From NCBI RefSeq assembly GCF_036621135.1, contig NZ_JAZIBG010000056.1, positions 217,717 to 281,716 on the forward strand: a stretch of DNA of 64,000 nt, read 5' to 3'. This stretch comes from Aquincola agrisoli (GTDB taxonomy: Bacteria; Pseudomonadota; Gammaproteobacteria; Burkholderiales; Burkholderiaceae_C). The notes under the pieces were generated by a model. It searched no databases, was not told the origin of the DNA, and saw only the letters and a list, made by a program, of their open reading frames with translations. How positions within the stretch are numbered: the stretch's first letter is position 1; every line of letters begins with the position of its first letter. Of the stretch, positions 34,925 to 43,343 are shown in pieces. Position numbers and translations under genes: made by a program.

Positions 34925-35718
34925 CGCCGTGCCGCCAGCAGCTCGGACAGCGTCTGCGCCTCCGCCTGCAGGTCCTTCGCGAGTGCCTGCCCCTTGGCCG
35001 CGTTGAGCTGGTCGGCCACGCCGGCGGCCACCAGCGAATGGGTCATCCGGCCCTGGCCGTCGAACACCGGCACGGCCACCACCGACACCCCGTTGATGTA
35101 GTTGCCGCGGTCGATGCTGACGCCCTTCTTGCGCACGGCCTGAACCTCCTTGCGCCAGGCCTCGATGTCGGGCGGTTGCTCCCAGCGCAGCGCACGGAAC
35201 CGGCGCTCGATCTCATCCTCGGGCAGCTCGGTGAAGGCGGCCACCAGGCGCCCAGTGGCACTGATCAACGCGGGAAAGCGGCTGCCCACGTCCACGTGCA
35301 GCCTGAACGGTGCCTTCGAGCGCGACAACGCCAGCACCACCATGTGGTCGAGCCCACTGATCTCGACGCCGATGGCGGTGACGTTCCACGTGCCGGCCAG
35401 CCGATCGAGCACCGGCTGCACCAGCGCCGCGAACGGGCTGCCCTCGATGACGCTGCGCGCGAGCGCCAGCATGCCCACGCCGAGGCCGTAGCGCTTGGTC
35501 TCGGTGTCGACCTTCACAAGCCCTTCTTCGACCAGCACCCGCAGGATGTGCAGGCACGTGCTGGTGACCATGCCGAGTTCCTGCGAGATGGCCTTCAACG
35601 TCATCGGCGCCGCGCTGCGGCCCAGCAGGCGAAGGATCGCGATCGACCGCGTGACCGCCGGAACCGGCCGCACGCGCGAGCCGGCGGCGGCCCGGCCTTC
35701 GGGGGGAGATGCACTCAT
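34921..35718 (-). CDS. IclR family transcriptional regulator
   Basis: A 265-residue regulator. The start MSASPPEGRA at 35718 was chosen because further upstream frame runs across the promoter. A winged HTH spans about 19-85 (AVTRSIAILRLLG ... LVKVDTETKRYGLG), and the IclR effector domain follows with LDRLAGTWNVTAIG. It diverges from the CoA-ligase/MaoC/CaiB/Bug operon, the normal layout for IclR control of aromatic or acid catabolism. A strong palindrome overlaps its own promoter, so autoregulation is likely. The effector is unknown. Confidence 0.9.
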   Translation of the reverse strand: MSASPPEGRAAAGSRVRPVPAVTRSIAILRLLGRSAAPMTLKAISQELGMVTSTCLHILRVLVEEGLVKVDTETKRYGLGVGMLALARSVIEGSPFAALVQPVLDRLAGTWNVTAIGVEISGLDHMVVLALSRSKAPFRLHVDVGSRFPALISATGRLVAAFTELPEDEIERRFRALRWEQPPDIEAWRKEVQAVRKKGVSIDRGNYINGVSVVAVPVFDGQGRMTHSLVAAGVADQLNAAKGQALAKDLQAEAQTLSELLAARR

Positions 35719-35795
35719 CGGTGTGTCGTCAGTTGTACCGGGACAAGCATAAGGCGCCGGCGGCTGCGGGCCACAGCTCCGGTCGATCTCGCGTT

Positions 35796-35831
35796 GATTG
35801 TCTATATACAATCCATGCACGCTATTGACAA
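35796..35831 (-). promoter_or_regulatory. IclR promoter with overlapping GATTGT-N6-ACAATC palindrome
   Basis: Minus-strand TTGTCA (35826-35831) and TATATA (35803-35808) have an ideal 17-nt spacer. GATTGT-CTATAT-ACAATC (35796-35813) is an 18-bp inverted repeat covering the -10 box. A third ACAATC half lies at 35828-35833. A dimer bound here would block this promoter and sit 77 nt before the divergent ligase start. Confidence 0.65.
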
Positions 35832-35889
35832 TCTCACCCACGGCGCGCAAAGTTCAACGCACACGCTGCATGAACGAGAGACGCCCGAA

Positions 35890-37464
35890 ATGACCCGACT
35901 GACCGAGTACCTGTCGTACGCCGATGCGCAAGCGCACTGCTCCCCCGACAAGCTGTGGGAGCTGTTCGACGGCGACCGCGAGCGGATGAACATCGCGCAC
36001 GAATGCATCGACCGCCATGCGGACACGCAGCGCACGGCCGTGGTCATCGTGCGCAGCAACGGCGAGGACGAATCGCTGGGCTTCCGCCAGATCTCGGAAG
36101 AGTCGGCCCGCTTCGCGCACTACCTGGTCGAGCGCGGCATCCGGCCGGGCGACCGCGTCGCGGTGATGCTGGAACCCTCGCGCGAGTTCTACGTGGCCAT
36201 GTTCGGCGCGATGAAGATGGGCGCCATCGCGGTGCCGCTCTTCACGCTCTTCGGGCCCGACGGCATCCGCCTGCGCATGCAGGACTGCACCCCCCGCATG
36301 CTGGTCACCAACGCCGATAAGGCGCCGCTGGTGGCCGGCACGCCGGACCTGCAGGTGGTGATCGCCGACGGCGGCTTCGTCGATGCGCTGAAGCGCTTCC
36401 CGTCCGAATTCGTGCCGAAGACGAAGGCCGACGACTTCGCGATCTTCCAGTACACCTCGGGCACCACGCGCGAGCTGCCCGATGCCGTCAAGCACACGCA
36501 CCGGTCCATCGTCACGCTGATGCTGGCCACGCTGTACGGCACCGGCGTGCGGCCGGGCGACCGCTTCATGTGCCCGTCGTCGCCGGCCTGGGGCCACGGC
36601 CTGTGGCACGGCACGCTGGCCCCGCTGGCGCTGGGCGTGACGATCGGCGCCTACGCCGGCAAGTTCAACGCCGAGCGGCTGCTGCAGGCGCTGCAGGACC
36701 ACGGCTTCACCAACATCTCCGCGGCCGCGACGCACTACCGGATGATGCGCAACTCCGGCGCCGCCGCGCGCTACCGCTACGCGCTGCAGAAGGTGTCGTT
36801 CACCGGCGAGCCGATCGACAGCGAGACGGCGCAGTTCGTCGAGGCCACCTTCGGCCGGCCGGTGTGCAGCATGTACGGCACCACCGAGATCGGCGTGTGC
36901 CTCGTCAACTACCCCGGCGCGCCCGACTTCACCGTGAAGCCCGGCTCGCTCGGCAAGCCGGTGCCCGGTGTGCGCGTGGAGGTGCAGGACGCGAGCGGCG
37001 CCGCCTGCGCGCCCGGCGTGACCGGCGAGCTGAAGCTCTGGCGCCGCGGCGCCTGGGTGGCGACGAAGGACCTGGGCCGCGTGGACGAGGACGGCTACTT
37101 CTGGCACGGCGGCCGGGCCGACGACGTGATCATCTCCGCCGGCTGGACGATGAGTGCCGTCGAGATCGAGGACGCGATCCTCAAGCACCCCGACGTGCAG
37201 GAGGCCGCCGCCATCGGCGTGCCCGACGCGCTGCGCGGCCAGGTCGTCAAGGCCTTCGTCGTCACGCACCGCCGCGGCGACGACGCCTTCGTGCAGGAGA
37301 TCCAGGAAGCCGTGCGCACGCGGCTGAGCCAGCACGAGTACCCGCGCCAGGTGGTCTTCGTGCCCGAGCTGCCCAAGACCCCCGCCGGAAAGATCCATCG
37401 CAAGAAGCTACGGGAGCAAGAGCTCGCCGCTGCCATCCCCCTCACGGCGCCCGCCGTCCTTTGA
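35890..37464 (+). CDS. AMP-forming acyl-CoA synthetase
   Basis: A 524-residue ANL-superfamily ligase. The start MTRLTEYLSY was chosen over an ATG at 35815 that lies in the operator region. Motifs: YTSGTT (188-193) with a variant tail lacking the usual PKG, MYGTTEIG (A5), DEDGYFWHGGRADDVI (A7-A8) and AGKIHRKK with Lys501 (A10). It converts a carboxylic acid, CoA and ATP to acyl-CoA. It is the first gene of the IclR-linked operon; a MaoC-like gene follows after 26 bp. Acid specificity is unknown. Confidence 0.92.
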   Translation: MTRLTEYLSYADAQAHCSPDKLWELFDGDRERMNIAHECIDRHADTQRTAVVIVRSNGEDESLGFRQISEESARFAHYLVERGIRPGDRVAVMLEPSREFYVAMFGAMKMGAIAVPLFTLFGPDGIRLRMQDCTPRMLVTNADKAPLVAGTPDLQVVIADGGFVDALKRFPSEFVPKTKADDFAIFQYTSGTTRELPDAVKHTHRSIVTLMLATLYGTGVRPGDRFMCPSSPAWGHGLWHGTLAPLALGVTIGAYAGKFNAERLLQALQDHGFTNISAAATHYRMMRNSGAAARYRYALQKVSFTGEPIDSETAQFVEATFGRPVCSMYGTTEIGVCLVNYPGAPDFTVKPGSLGKPVPGVRVEVQDASGAACAPGVTGELKLWRRGAWVATKDLGRVDEDGYFWHGGRADDVIISAGWTMSAVEIEDAILKHPDVQEAAAIGVPDALRGQVVKAFVVTHRRGDDAFVQEIQEAVRTRLSQHEYPRQVVFVPELPKTPAGKIHRKKLREQELAAAIPLTAPAVL

Positions 37465-37490
37465 TTCACCCAGTGAGAGCAGGAGACACC

Positions 37491-38627
37491 ATGTCCACCA
37501 CCGAACGCAGCTTCCCCAAGATCACCGACAGCGGGCTCGACGACCTGCGCGAGCGCATCGGCCTGAAGATCGGCGCGACCGCCGAACCCTGGTGCTACGA
37601 GGCGACGCGCGACAACATCCGCCACTACGCCCACGGCATCGGCGACGACAACCCACTGTGGTGCGACCCGGACTACGCGGCCAAGACCTCGCACGGCGGC
37701 CTGATCGCGCTGCCCAGCTTCCTCTTCTCGACGAGCCGCATCGTCTCGGGCTATGTGGGCGGCCTGCCCGGCGTGCACGCGATGTGGTCGGGTGCCGACT
37801 GGACCTGGCACCGCACCGTGAAGCGCAACGACACCATCTCGACCGAGGCCTACCTGAAGGACCTGGTCGAGCACCAGACCCGCTTCGCCGGCCGTGCCAT
37901 CCAGCAGATCTACCACGTCGACTTCTTCAACCAGCAGGGCGACAAGGTGGCCGAGGCCGACAGCTGGTGTTTCCGCACCGAGCGTGACCACGCGCGCGAG
38001 CAGGGCAGCAAGTACAAGGAAGTGCGCGCCCGCGAGCCGCGCCGCTATACGCCGCAGGAGATCGGCGAGGCCTGCAAGCTCTACGCGAACGAGGAAGTGC
38101 GCGGCAGCACGCCCCGCTACTTCGAGGACGTGAACGAGGGCGACGAGCTGCCGGTCATGTTCAAGGGCCCGATGACGGTGACCGGCTTCATCGCCTATGC
38201 GCAGGGCTGGGGCGGCCTGTACATCCGCGCCAACAAGCTGGCCTGGAAGCTGATCGACGCGCACCCGGGCGTGGGCATCACCAACCGCTTCGGCATCCCC
38301 GACGTGCCCGAGCGCGTGCACTGGGAAGAGGACTTCGCGCTCGAAGTGGGCGCCCCCGGCGCCTACGACTACGGCCCCGAGCGCAACTCGTGGCTCACGC
38401 ACCACCTCACCAACTGGATGGGCGACGACGGCTTCCTGCGCAAGTCCACGTGCAAGATCCGCCGCCACAACCCCGAGGGCGACATGCTGTTCTTCAAGGG
38501 CAAGGTCAAGCGCAAGTACATCGAGAACGGCCGCCGCCTGGTCGAGATCGAGCAGGAAGCCCACAACCAGGACGGCGAGCTGTCGGTGCTGGGCACCGGC
38601 GTCGTCGAGCTGCCCACCCGCGGCTGA
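37491..38627 (+). CDS. MaoC-like/FAS1-type acyl dehydratase, double hot-dog
   Basis: A 378-residue protein with two hot-dog domains. The N-terminal half, with YAHGIGDDNPLWCDPDYA (about 46-63), matches the FAS1-like dehydratase region. The second half carries FEDVNEGDELP and GFIAYAQGWGG. It resembles proteins that hydrate or dehydrate branched or hydroxylated acyl-CoA esters, such as mesaconyl-type substrates together with CaiB transferases. GGAGA lies 5 nt before the ATG. It stands between a CoA ligase and a CoA transferase and probably acts on the ester they form. Confidence 0.85.
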   Translation: MSTTERSFPKITDSGLDDLRERIGLKIGATAEPWCYEATRDNIRHYAHGIGDDNPLWCDPDYAAKTSHGGLIALPSFLFSTSRIVSGYVGGLPGVHAMWSGADWTWHRTVKRNDTISTEAYLKDLVEHQTRFAGRAIQQIYHVDFFNQQGDKVAEADSWCFRTERDHAREQGSKYKEVRAREPRRYTPQEIGEACKLYANEEVRGSTPRYFEDVNEGDELPVMFKGPMTVTGFIAYAQGWGGLYIRANKLAWKLIDAHPGVGITNRFGIPDVPERVHWEEDFALEVGAPGAYDYGPERNSWLTHHLTNWMGDDGFLRKSTCKIRRHNPEGDMLFFKGKVKRKYIENGRRLVEIEQEAHNQDGELSVLGTGVVELPTRG

Positions 38628-38654
38628 AGCCGGCCGGCGCCACCGAGATCGACG

Positions 38655-39866
38655 ATGTCTGATCGATCAGAGCACGGTTCGCTGGCAGGCATCCGGGTGG
38701 TCGACCTGTCCCGGGTGCTGGCAGGTCCACTGTGCACCCAGATGCTGGCCGACCACGGCGCCGACGTGATCAAGGTCGAGCCGCCCGGCGGCGACGAGAC
38801 CCGCACGCTCGGCCCGCCCTTCGACGCGCACGGCGACGCGGCCTACTACACGGCCGTGAACCGCGGCAAGCGGGCCATCGCGCTCGACCTGTCGCACCCC
38901 GGCGGGCAGGCCGCGCTGCTGCGCCTGCTGGAAGGCGCCGACGTGGTGGTGGAGAACTTCATCCCCGGCACGATGGCGCGCTGGGGGCTCGACTACGAGA
39001 CGGTGCTGAAGCACCGCTTCCCGCGGCTCGTGTACTGCGCCATCTCGGGCTTCGGCCCGGACGGCCCGCTGGGCGGCCTGCCCGGGTACGACGCCATCCT
39101 GCAGGCCATGTGCGGGCTGATGAGCATCAACGGCGATGCCGCCTCGGGGCCCACGCGCATCGGCATCCCGATCGTCGACCACCTCACGGGCCACACCGCG
39201 ATGTCGGGCATCCTGCTCGCGCTGTTCCACCGCGAGCGCACGGGCCGCGGCCAGCGCGTCGAGGCCACGCTGTTCGACACCGCGCTGAGCCTGCTGGTGC
39301 CGCACGGCGCCAACTGGATGCATTCCGACCGCACGCCGGAGCTGCTGGGCAGCGCGCACCCCAACATCGCGCCGTACGACAAGTTCGCCTGCCGCGACGG
39401 GCTGGTGTTCCTGGGGATCGTCAACGACCGGCAGTTCCGCCGCTTCTGCGAGCACGTGGGGCTGGCCGGGCTGCCGGCCGACGAGCGGTTCTCGAGCAAC
39501 GCGCGGCGGGTGAAGCACCGCGATGCGCTGCGCGCCGAGATCGAGGCCGCGCTGTCGACCCGCCCGCGCGAGCCACTGTGCCGCGAGCTGATGCGCCAGG
39601 GCGTGCCGGCCGGGCCGGTGAACACGGTGCCGCAGGCCTTCCAGCAGCGGCACGTGGACCACCGGCGCATGCGCGTCGAGCGCGACGACGGCTACCGCGG
39701 CATCGGCGTGCCGATCCGGCTGTCGGCCACGCCGCCCTCGCCGGCCGGCTCGCCGCCGCGCTACGGCGAGCACACCAACGCCGTGCTGCGCGGCGCGGGC
39801 CTGGGCGACGAACACATCAAGACGCTGCGCGAGAACGGCGCCCTTCCTCCGCGGGCCGGGCCCTAG
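38655..39866 (+). CDS. CaiB/BaiF (class III) CoA transferase
   Basis: A 403-residue family III CoA transferase. DLSRVLAGPLCTQMLADHGADVIKVE at the N-terminus is diagnostic. Asp175 in IPIVDHLTGH is the residue that forms the acyl anhydride in formyl-CoA transferase. ERTGRGQRVEATLFDTAL is also conserved. It moves CoA between acids without ATP. The gene starts 27 bp after the MaoC-like stop and is followed by a Bug protein gene after 57 bp. Confidence 0.94.
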   Translation: MSDRSEHGSLAGIRVVDLSRVLAGPLCTQMLADHGADVIKVEPPGGDETRTLGPPFDAHGDAAYYTAVNRGKRAIALDLSHPGGQAALLRLLEGADVVVENFIPGTMARWGLDYETVLKHRFPRLVYCAISGFGPDGPLGGLPGYDAILQAMCGLMSINGDAASGPTRIGIPIVDHLTGHTAMSGILLALFHRERTGRGQRVEATLFDTALSLLVPHGANWMHSDRTPELLGSAHPNIAPYDKFACRDGLVFLGIVNDRQFRRFCEHVGLAGLPADERFSSNARRVKHRDALRAEIEAALSTRPREPLCRELMRQGVPAGPVNTVPQAFQQRHVDHRRMRVERDDGYRGIGVPIRLSATPPSPAGSPPRYGEHTNAVLRGAGLGDEHIKTLRENGALPPRAGP

Positions 39867-39923
39867 CGCCACGCGCGCCGCACGGACCGAGAGCCACAAA
39901 GCAAAGAGACCGGAGACAAAACC

Positions 39924-40892
39924 ATGAAAATCCTGAGCCTCGTCGCGGCCGTCGCCGCCTTCCTGCTGCCGCTGGCCTCCGAGCCTGCCGCGGCGCAAAC
40001 CTACCCGAGCCGCTCCGTACGGATCATCGTGCCGTACCAGCCGGGCCAGGGCACCGACGTCGCCACCCGCTACCTGGCGGAGTACCTCACCAAGGCCATG
40101 GGCCAGAGCTTCTTTGTCGAGAACCGCGCGGGCGCCGGCGGCAACATCGGCGCCTCGGAAGCGGCACGCGCCGCGCCCGACGGCTACACGCTCGTGATGG
40201 GCACCAACGGCACCCACGTGCTGAACCAATACCTCTACGGCTCGATGCCCTTCGACCCGGAGAAGGACTTCGAGCCGGTGATGCTCGTCAGCTCGTTCCC
40301 GATGGTGGTGCTGGCCGCGGCCAACTCGCCCTACAACAGCCTGTCCGATCTTCTGGCCGAGGCGCGCGCCAAGCCCGACACGGTGAACGTCGCGCTGCCC
40401 AGCACCACGGCGCGGCTGGTGCTGGAGCTGCTGAAGCAGCAGAGCGCGACCAGCCTCCGCGGCATCCCGTACAAGGGCTCGGGCACGTCGATGACCGACC
40501 TGGTCGGCGGCCAGGTGCCGGTGGCGATCGACACGGTCAGCGCCTCCCGGGCGTTCATCAGCAGCGGCAAGCTGAAGGCGCTGGGCGTGACCTCGCTGAA
40601 CGCATCGGCGCTGCTGCCAGGCGTCAAGCCGGTGGCGGCCCAGGGCGTCGACGGGTTCCAGGTGGTGGCGTGGAACGGCCTCTACGTGCCGCGCGGCACA
40701 CCGCCTGCGGTGGTGCAGAAGCTCAACGCAGAGCTCGGCAAGATCCTCGCGCTGGCAGAAGTGCGCCACCGCCTGCTGGAGCTGGGACACGAGCCCGCGC
40801 TCGGCTCGCCGGCGGAGCTCGCGGACTTCGCGAAGAGCGAGCGCCACAAGTGGGGACCCTTGATCACCAAGGTGGGTCTCAAGGCCGAGTGA
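39924..40892 (+). CDS. Bug/TctC-type periplasmic solute-binding protein (second copy)
   Basis: A 322-residue binding protein. A signal peptide (MKILSLVAAVAAFLLPLAS, cut after AAA) precedes YPSRSVRIIVPYQPG, the Bug hallmark. FVENRAGAGGNIGASEAARA and GTNGTHVLNQYLYG are typical. It ends the IclR-linked operon, again without TctA/TctB genes. It differs clearly from the copy at 6525, so the two probably bind different acids. A GGAGA lies 7 nt upstream of the start. Confidence 0.93.
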   Translation: MKILSLVAAVAAFLLPLASEPAAAQTYPSRSVRIIVPYQPGQGTDVATRYLAEYLTKAMGQSFFVENRAGAGGNIGASEAARAAPDGYTLVMGTNGTHVLNQYLYGSMPFDPEKDFEPVMLVSSFPMVVLAAANSPYNSLSDLLAEARAKPDTVNVALPSTTARLVLELLKQQSATSLRGIPYKGSGTSMTDLVGGQVPVAIDTVSASRAFISSGKLKALGVTSLNASALLPGVKPVAAQGVDGFQVVAWNGLYVPRGTPPAVVQKLNAELGKILALAEVRHRLLELGHEPALGSPAELADFAKSERHKWGPLITKVGLKAE

Positions 40893-40917
40893 CGCACTGC
40901 CGCGCGGCTGCGCCAGC

Positions 40918-41472
40918 TCAGCGCAACCGCAGGCGGGCCGAGGGTGTGGTCGGGATCTTCAGCACCTGCCGAAAATGCTGCAGGGCCGCGCGTGCGCGCG
41001 CCGGCGTCTGGGAGCCGACACAGTCCGATGGCACCACGGCCTGCCGATCACGCATGCGTGCATCCGCCACGGTGGCGAGCACACATTGGTCGCTCGCCAC
41101 GCCGGTCACGATCAGCCGGGCGGCCTGCAGTTCCTGCAGCAGCAGCTCGAGCGGTGTGGCGAAGAACGCGGAGTGCTTCGGCTTGAGCAGGAAATAGTCG
41201 TCCGGGTGCGGCGCCAGCTGTTCCGTGACCGCCGCGCCCGCCCCGCCGCCGCCCAGCGACTGCATGACCAGCTGCCGGAAGTCGGAGCGCCAGCGTCCCA
41301 GGTTGTCGTTGGCGTAGATGACCGGCACGCCCGCGGCACGGCAACGCGCCTTGAGCCGGGCGAGCCGGGGCGCCACAGCCACGGCAGCGGGCAACAGCTT
41401 CTCTGCATCGGGAAAATCCCAGGTGCTGATCATGTCGATGATGACGAGGACGGAGCGGGCAGCGTTGTTCAT
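40918..41472 (-). CDS. Isochorismatase-family cysteine hydrolase
   Basis: A 184-residue alpha/beta hydrolase of the nicotinamidase/isochorismatase superfamily. The triad is visible as Asp13 (VIIDM), Lys99 (PKHSAF) and Cys130 (SDQCV). The GVASDQCV cis-peptide turn is conserved. The start at 41472 was chosen at MNNAARSVLVI; upstream frame is not conserved-looking. It would hydrolyse an amide or related bond; substrate unknown. It stands between the Bug gene and a divergent DUF421 gene. Confidence 0.87.
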   Translation of the reverse strand: MNNAARSVLVIIDMISTWDFPDAEKLLPAAVAVAPRLARLKARCRAAGVPVIYANDNLGRWRSDFRQLVMQSLGGGGAGAAVTEQLAPHPDDYFLLKPKHSAFFATPLELLLQELQAARLIVTGVASDQCVLATVADARMRDRQAVVPSDCVGSQTPARARAALQHFRQVLKIPTTPSARLRLR

Positions 41473-41548
41473 GGCGTGTGCAATGCACCGGGCGCACCGC
41501 GGAGCGGCAACCCGCATGCCGGCATCCTGTTTGCCAGCAGGCGATGCG

Positions 41549-42019
41549 ATGTTCGATCTGTCAGTGCCATGGTGGGAGTTGCTTGCACGGGCCGCGCTGG
41601 TCTACGGCGCGCTGTTGGCGATGGTGCGCGTGTCGGGCAAACGCTCGGTGGGGCAGTTCACGCCGTTCGACCTGCTGGTGGTGATGTTGCTCAGCGAAGG
41701 CGTCAGCAACGGCCTGACGGGCGGCGAAGCGTCGGTGACGGGCAGCCTGCTGATCGCAGCCACGCTGATCGGCTGCAATGCGCTGGTCGGGTTCATCGCG
41801 TCGCGCAGCCGGAAGGCCGAAGCCTGGATCGAGGGCACACCCGTGCTGATCGCGCGTGACGGCCGGGTCTTCGAACACACGCTCCGCGCCCACCGCGTGG
41901 GGCGCGGGGACATGGAGAAGGCGCTTCGCGAGGCCGATTGCCGGGAGCAGGACGTGCAGTACGCCTTCCTGGAAGCGGACGGCAACATCAGCATCCTGAA
42001 GAAGCCGCCGACGGCCTGA
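41549..42019 (+). CDS. DUF421 (YetF-like) membrane protein
   Basis: A 156-residue protein with two to three N-terminal membrane segments (LLARAALVYGALLAMVRV and others) and the motif GKRSVGQFTPFDLLV, typical of DUF421. A small soluble C-terminal domain follows, with GTPVLIARDGRVFEHTLRA and DVQYAFLEADGNISI. Bacillus YetF-type proteins are longer, near 220-290 residues; this short form has one soluble repeat. Function is unknown in the family. It starts 76 bp after the divergent isochorismatase start. Confidence 0.85.
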   Translation: MFDLSVPWWELLARAALVYGALLAMVRVSGKRSVGQFTPFDLLVVMLLSEGVSNGLTGGEASVTGSLLIAATLIGCNALVGFIASRSRKAEAWIEGTPVLIARDGRVFEHTLRAHRVGRGDMEKALREADCREQDVQYAFLEADGNISILKKPPTA

Positions 42020-42063
42020 AGGGCCGGCGGCGGCCACCGATCGGCGCTGTGGCGCCGAACCGG

Positions 42064-43074
42064 TCAGGCCGTGGCAGCGGAACGGCTGCGGCGCCGCGCG
42101 ACCAGGCCCATCACGCCGCCGCCCAGCGCCAGCATCAGCCAGGTCGAGGGCTCGGGCACCGCCTGGATCGTGTCCCACGCCACCGCCTGCAGCGCATAGG
42201 CTTCGCTCGCGGTGATGCCCAGCTCGAGCGCCGCGTACTCGTTGCCGCCCAGCGAGCGGGGATCGATGCCGGTGATCATGCCGAAGTCCACCAGCGCATG
42301 CAGGTAGTAGCCGTGGTTGCTCGCGTGGTAGTTGTCGCTGGCCCAAAGGTTGATCTTCCCGGTGGCGATGCCGTCGTACGGGTTGCCGTCGGCGATGCCC
42401 AGGTTGATCGCACGGTTCCACGCCAGGCCCACGGGGTTCACCGCACTGACGATGGTGGGGTTCTGCGCCGCGGCGACTTCGTAGCCGGCCTGCACGTCGA
42501 TGCCCATCTGGGTGATCGGCTGGCCGTACCAGGGGCTGCTGGTGTTGGCGAAGGTCAGGTCGGCGCGCGACCAGGTCGCGGTCAGGCTGATGTCGACATT
42601 CGGGTTCTGCGCCTGGAACACGTTGCCGAGGATGCCGGTGTACGTGGAGATCTTGGCCGGGTTGTTCGGCGCCTGGAAGTCCAGGTTGCTCTGCCCGTGC
42701 ATCACCACCTTGTCCCAAGGCTTGTTGATGAGCGCCAGGCGGTTGTTGTAGTGGAAGTCGAGGTTGCTGCCAGGCTCGGTCTCCAGGCTGACGTTGTAGT
42801 CCAGGCCGGCCTGCACGGTGAAGGCCTTGAACAGCGCCGGCACGCCGCCGATGTTGGTGCCGTTGAGGTCCGTCACGGTCGAGCTGCCCCACGTCTCGAC
42901 CGACGCGAGGGCGCCATAGGTGAAGCTGTTGCCGATGAAGAGGATCGAGGTGGCTGCGCCGGCCGGCATGGCCTGCAGCGCGATCAGCGCGGCCGCCGCG
43001 GCGAGTGCGCTCTTGGGCAGTCCGGCCGGCCTGGCGTGCCGACGTGTCTGGGCTGCGCTTTCAACTCCTGGCAT
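42064..43074 (-). CDS. SGNH-hydrolase-like protein with PEP-CTERM sorting signal
   Basis: A 336-residue exported protein. The start has GGAGA 7 nt upstream and opens a signal peptide ending PAGA. The mature N-terminus ATSILFIGNSFTYG carries the block-I Ser of SGNH/DUF4886-like esterases, and a late NYHASNHGYYLHA could supply the Asp/His pair (DNYHAS). The C-terminus VPEPSTWLMLALGGGVMGLVARRR is a full PEP-CTERM exosortase signal. It may be a surface esterase acting on polysaccharide acyl groups (inference). No exosortase is in view. Confidence 0.85.
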   Translation of the reverse strand: MPGVESAAQTRRHARPAGLPKSALAAAAALIALQAMPAGAATSILFIGNSFTYGALASVETWGSSTVTDLNGTNIGGVPALFKAFTVQAGLDYNVSLETEPGSNLDFHYNNRLALINKPWDKVVMHGQSNLDFQAPNNPAKISTYTGILGNVFQAQNPNVDISLTATWSRADLTFANTSSPWYGQPITQMGIDVQAGYEVAAAQNPTIVSAVNPVGLAWNRAINLGIADGNPYDGIATGKINLWASDNYHASNHGYYLHALVDFGMITGIDPRSLGGNEYAALELGITASEAYALQAVAWDTIQAVPEPSTWLMLALGGGVMGLVARRRSRSAATA

Positions 43075-43343
43075 GTTGTATCTCCGATGTGTTGTGTGAT
43101 GCTCGTTGCCACGGCATGGCCATGGCGCGCTCTGGAACGGGAATCGATGGCAAGGCTTCGCTAGTACTGCATGGGCGGCCCTCCTCAGGTTGTCGTCCGA
43201 CGGCAGGCCGGGCGGACGCCGGCACGGCAAGGCGCCGTGCGCGAGTGCAAATATGGTCTGCAACGCAGGAACCCGCCACCGTGCGCACCCCTAGGCGGGC
43301 GCCGGCGCTGCACCTGGATCGACACACGCATGGCCCACCCGCC

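Noticed and set aside
34891..35889. N-terminal extension of the CoA ligase frame by about 330 codons
   Set aside because: It lies opposite the IclR gene and its promoter. The ligase homology begins at 35890.
43191..43215. RBS-like GAGGAGGG followed by ATG in the gap upstream of the SGNH-like gene
   Set aside because: The frame on the minus strand closes after three codons (Met-Gln-Tyr-stop), so no product is claimed.
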